Assembly: GCF_040802235.1 (NCBI RefSeq)
Contig: NC_133172.1
Coordinates: 64,115,613 to 64,179,612 of the forward strand
Length of the DNA stretch: 64,000 nt
From: Manis javanica
Lineage: Eukaryota; Chordata; Mammalia; Pholidota; Manidae
Reading direction: 5' to 3'
Shown: in pieces, positions 63,666-64,000 of the stretch
How positions within the stretch are numbered: the stretch's first letter is position 1
Layout: each line of letters opens with the position of its first letter
Translations under genes and position numbers: made by a program
The notes under the pieces: generated by a model
What the model was told of the DNA's origin: nothing
Seen by the model: the letters and a program-made list of their open reading frames with translations, nothing else
The model's database searches: none

Positions 63666-64000
<335 letters not shown>

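Overview
The window is nuclear DNA from a placental mammal. The evidence is a 5' SPG7 (paraplegin) exon with a GT splice donor, two CpG islands, and many MIR, L2, L1, Tigger and MLT1 repeats. I see no Alu, no rodent B1/B2, no carnivore SINEC-like and no ruminant Bov-type SINE, so primate, rodent, carnivore and ruminant look unlikely. The youngest repeats are L1 copies sharing one type of 3' tail. A SINE-poor laurasiatherian (a pangolin, for example) would fit, but I cannot fix the species.

Layout. In human 16q24.3, ANKRD11 (minus strand) lies head to head with SPG7 (plus strand), with roughly 18 kb between them. This window fits that order. Bases 63759-63947 are SPG7 coding exon 1, ending in a consensus donor. 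About 12 kb to the left, at 50.2-51.85 kb, is a large CpG island with six CCAAT boxes, all on the minus strand, and two minus-strand splice donors. By synteny this is the ANKRD11 promoter and untranslated first exon. Bases 1-51012 would then be the 5' part of the very long ANKRD11 intron 1, and about 51.9-63.0 kb is the intergenic interval. I find no other convincing protein-coding exon. The many longer open frames lie in GC-rich islands or in repeats and look like chance.

Repeats. Bases 1-13.8 kb are mostly unique intron with sparse MIR/L2 and one Tigger2-like element. Bases 13.85-20.03 kb hold old L1 3' ends and an L1/HAL1-like unit split by an internally deleted Tigger1. Bases 20.8-31.84 kb are an 11-kb pile of L1 fragments, all on the plus strand and so antisense to ANKRD11. 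It includes an L1 nested in an L1, an L1 split by an LTR-like insert, and a 4.76-kb L1 with a dead but almost full-length ORF2. Bases 31.85-39.3 and 40.1-43.9 kb are mainly unique. An MLT1 LTR lies at 44.2-44.76 kb. Bases 44.8-50.08 kb are AT-rich and repeat-poor apart from one L2. The intergenic interval carries L2, MIR, one hAT element and an L1 tail.

Function. The SPG7 start is preceded by a 28-bp tandem duplication carrying NRF1-like sites, which fits a nuclear gene for a mitochondrial protease. The ANKRD11 side looks like an NF-Y/CREB-type housekeeping promoter. I found no undescribed gene system. The observations of interest are promoter architecture and transposon stratigraphy.
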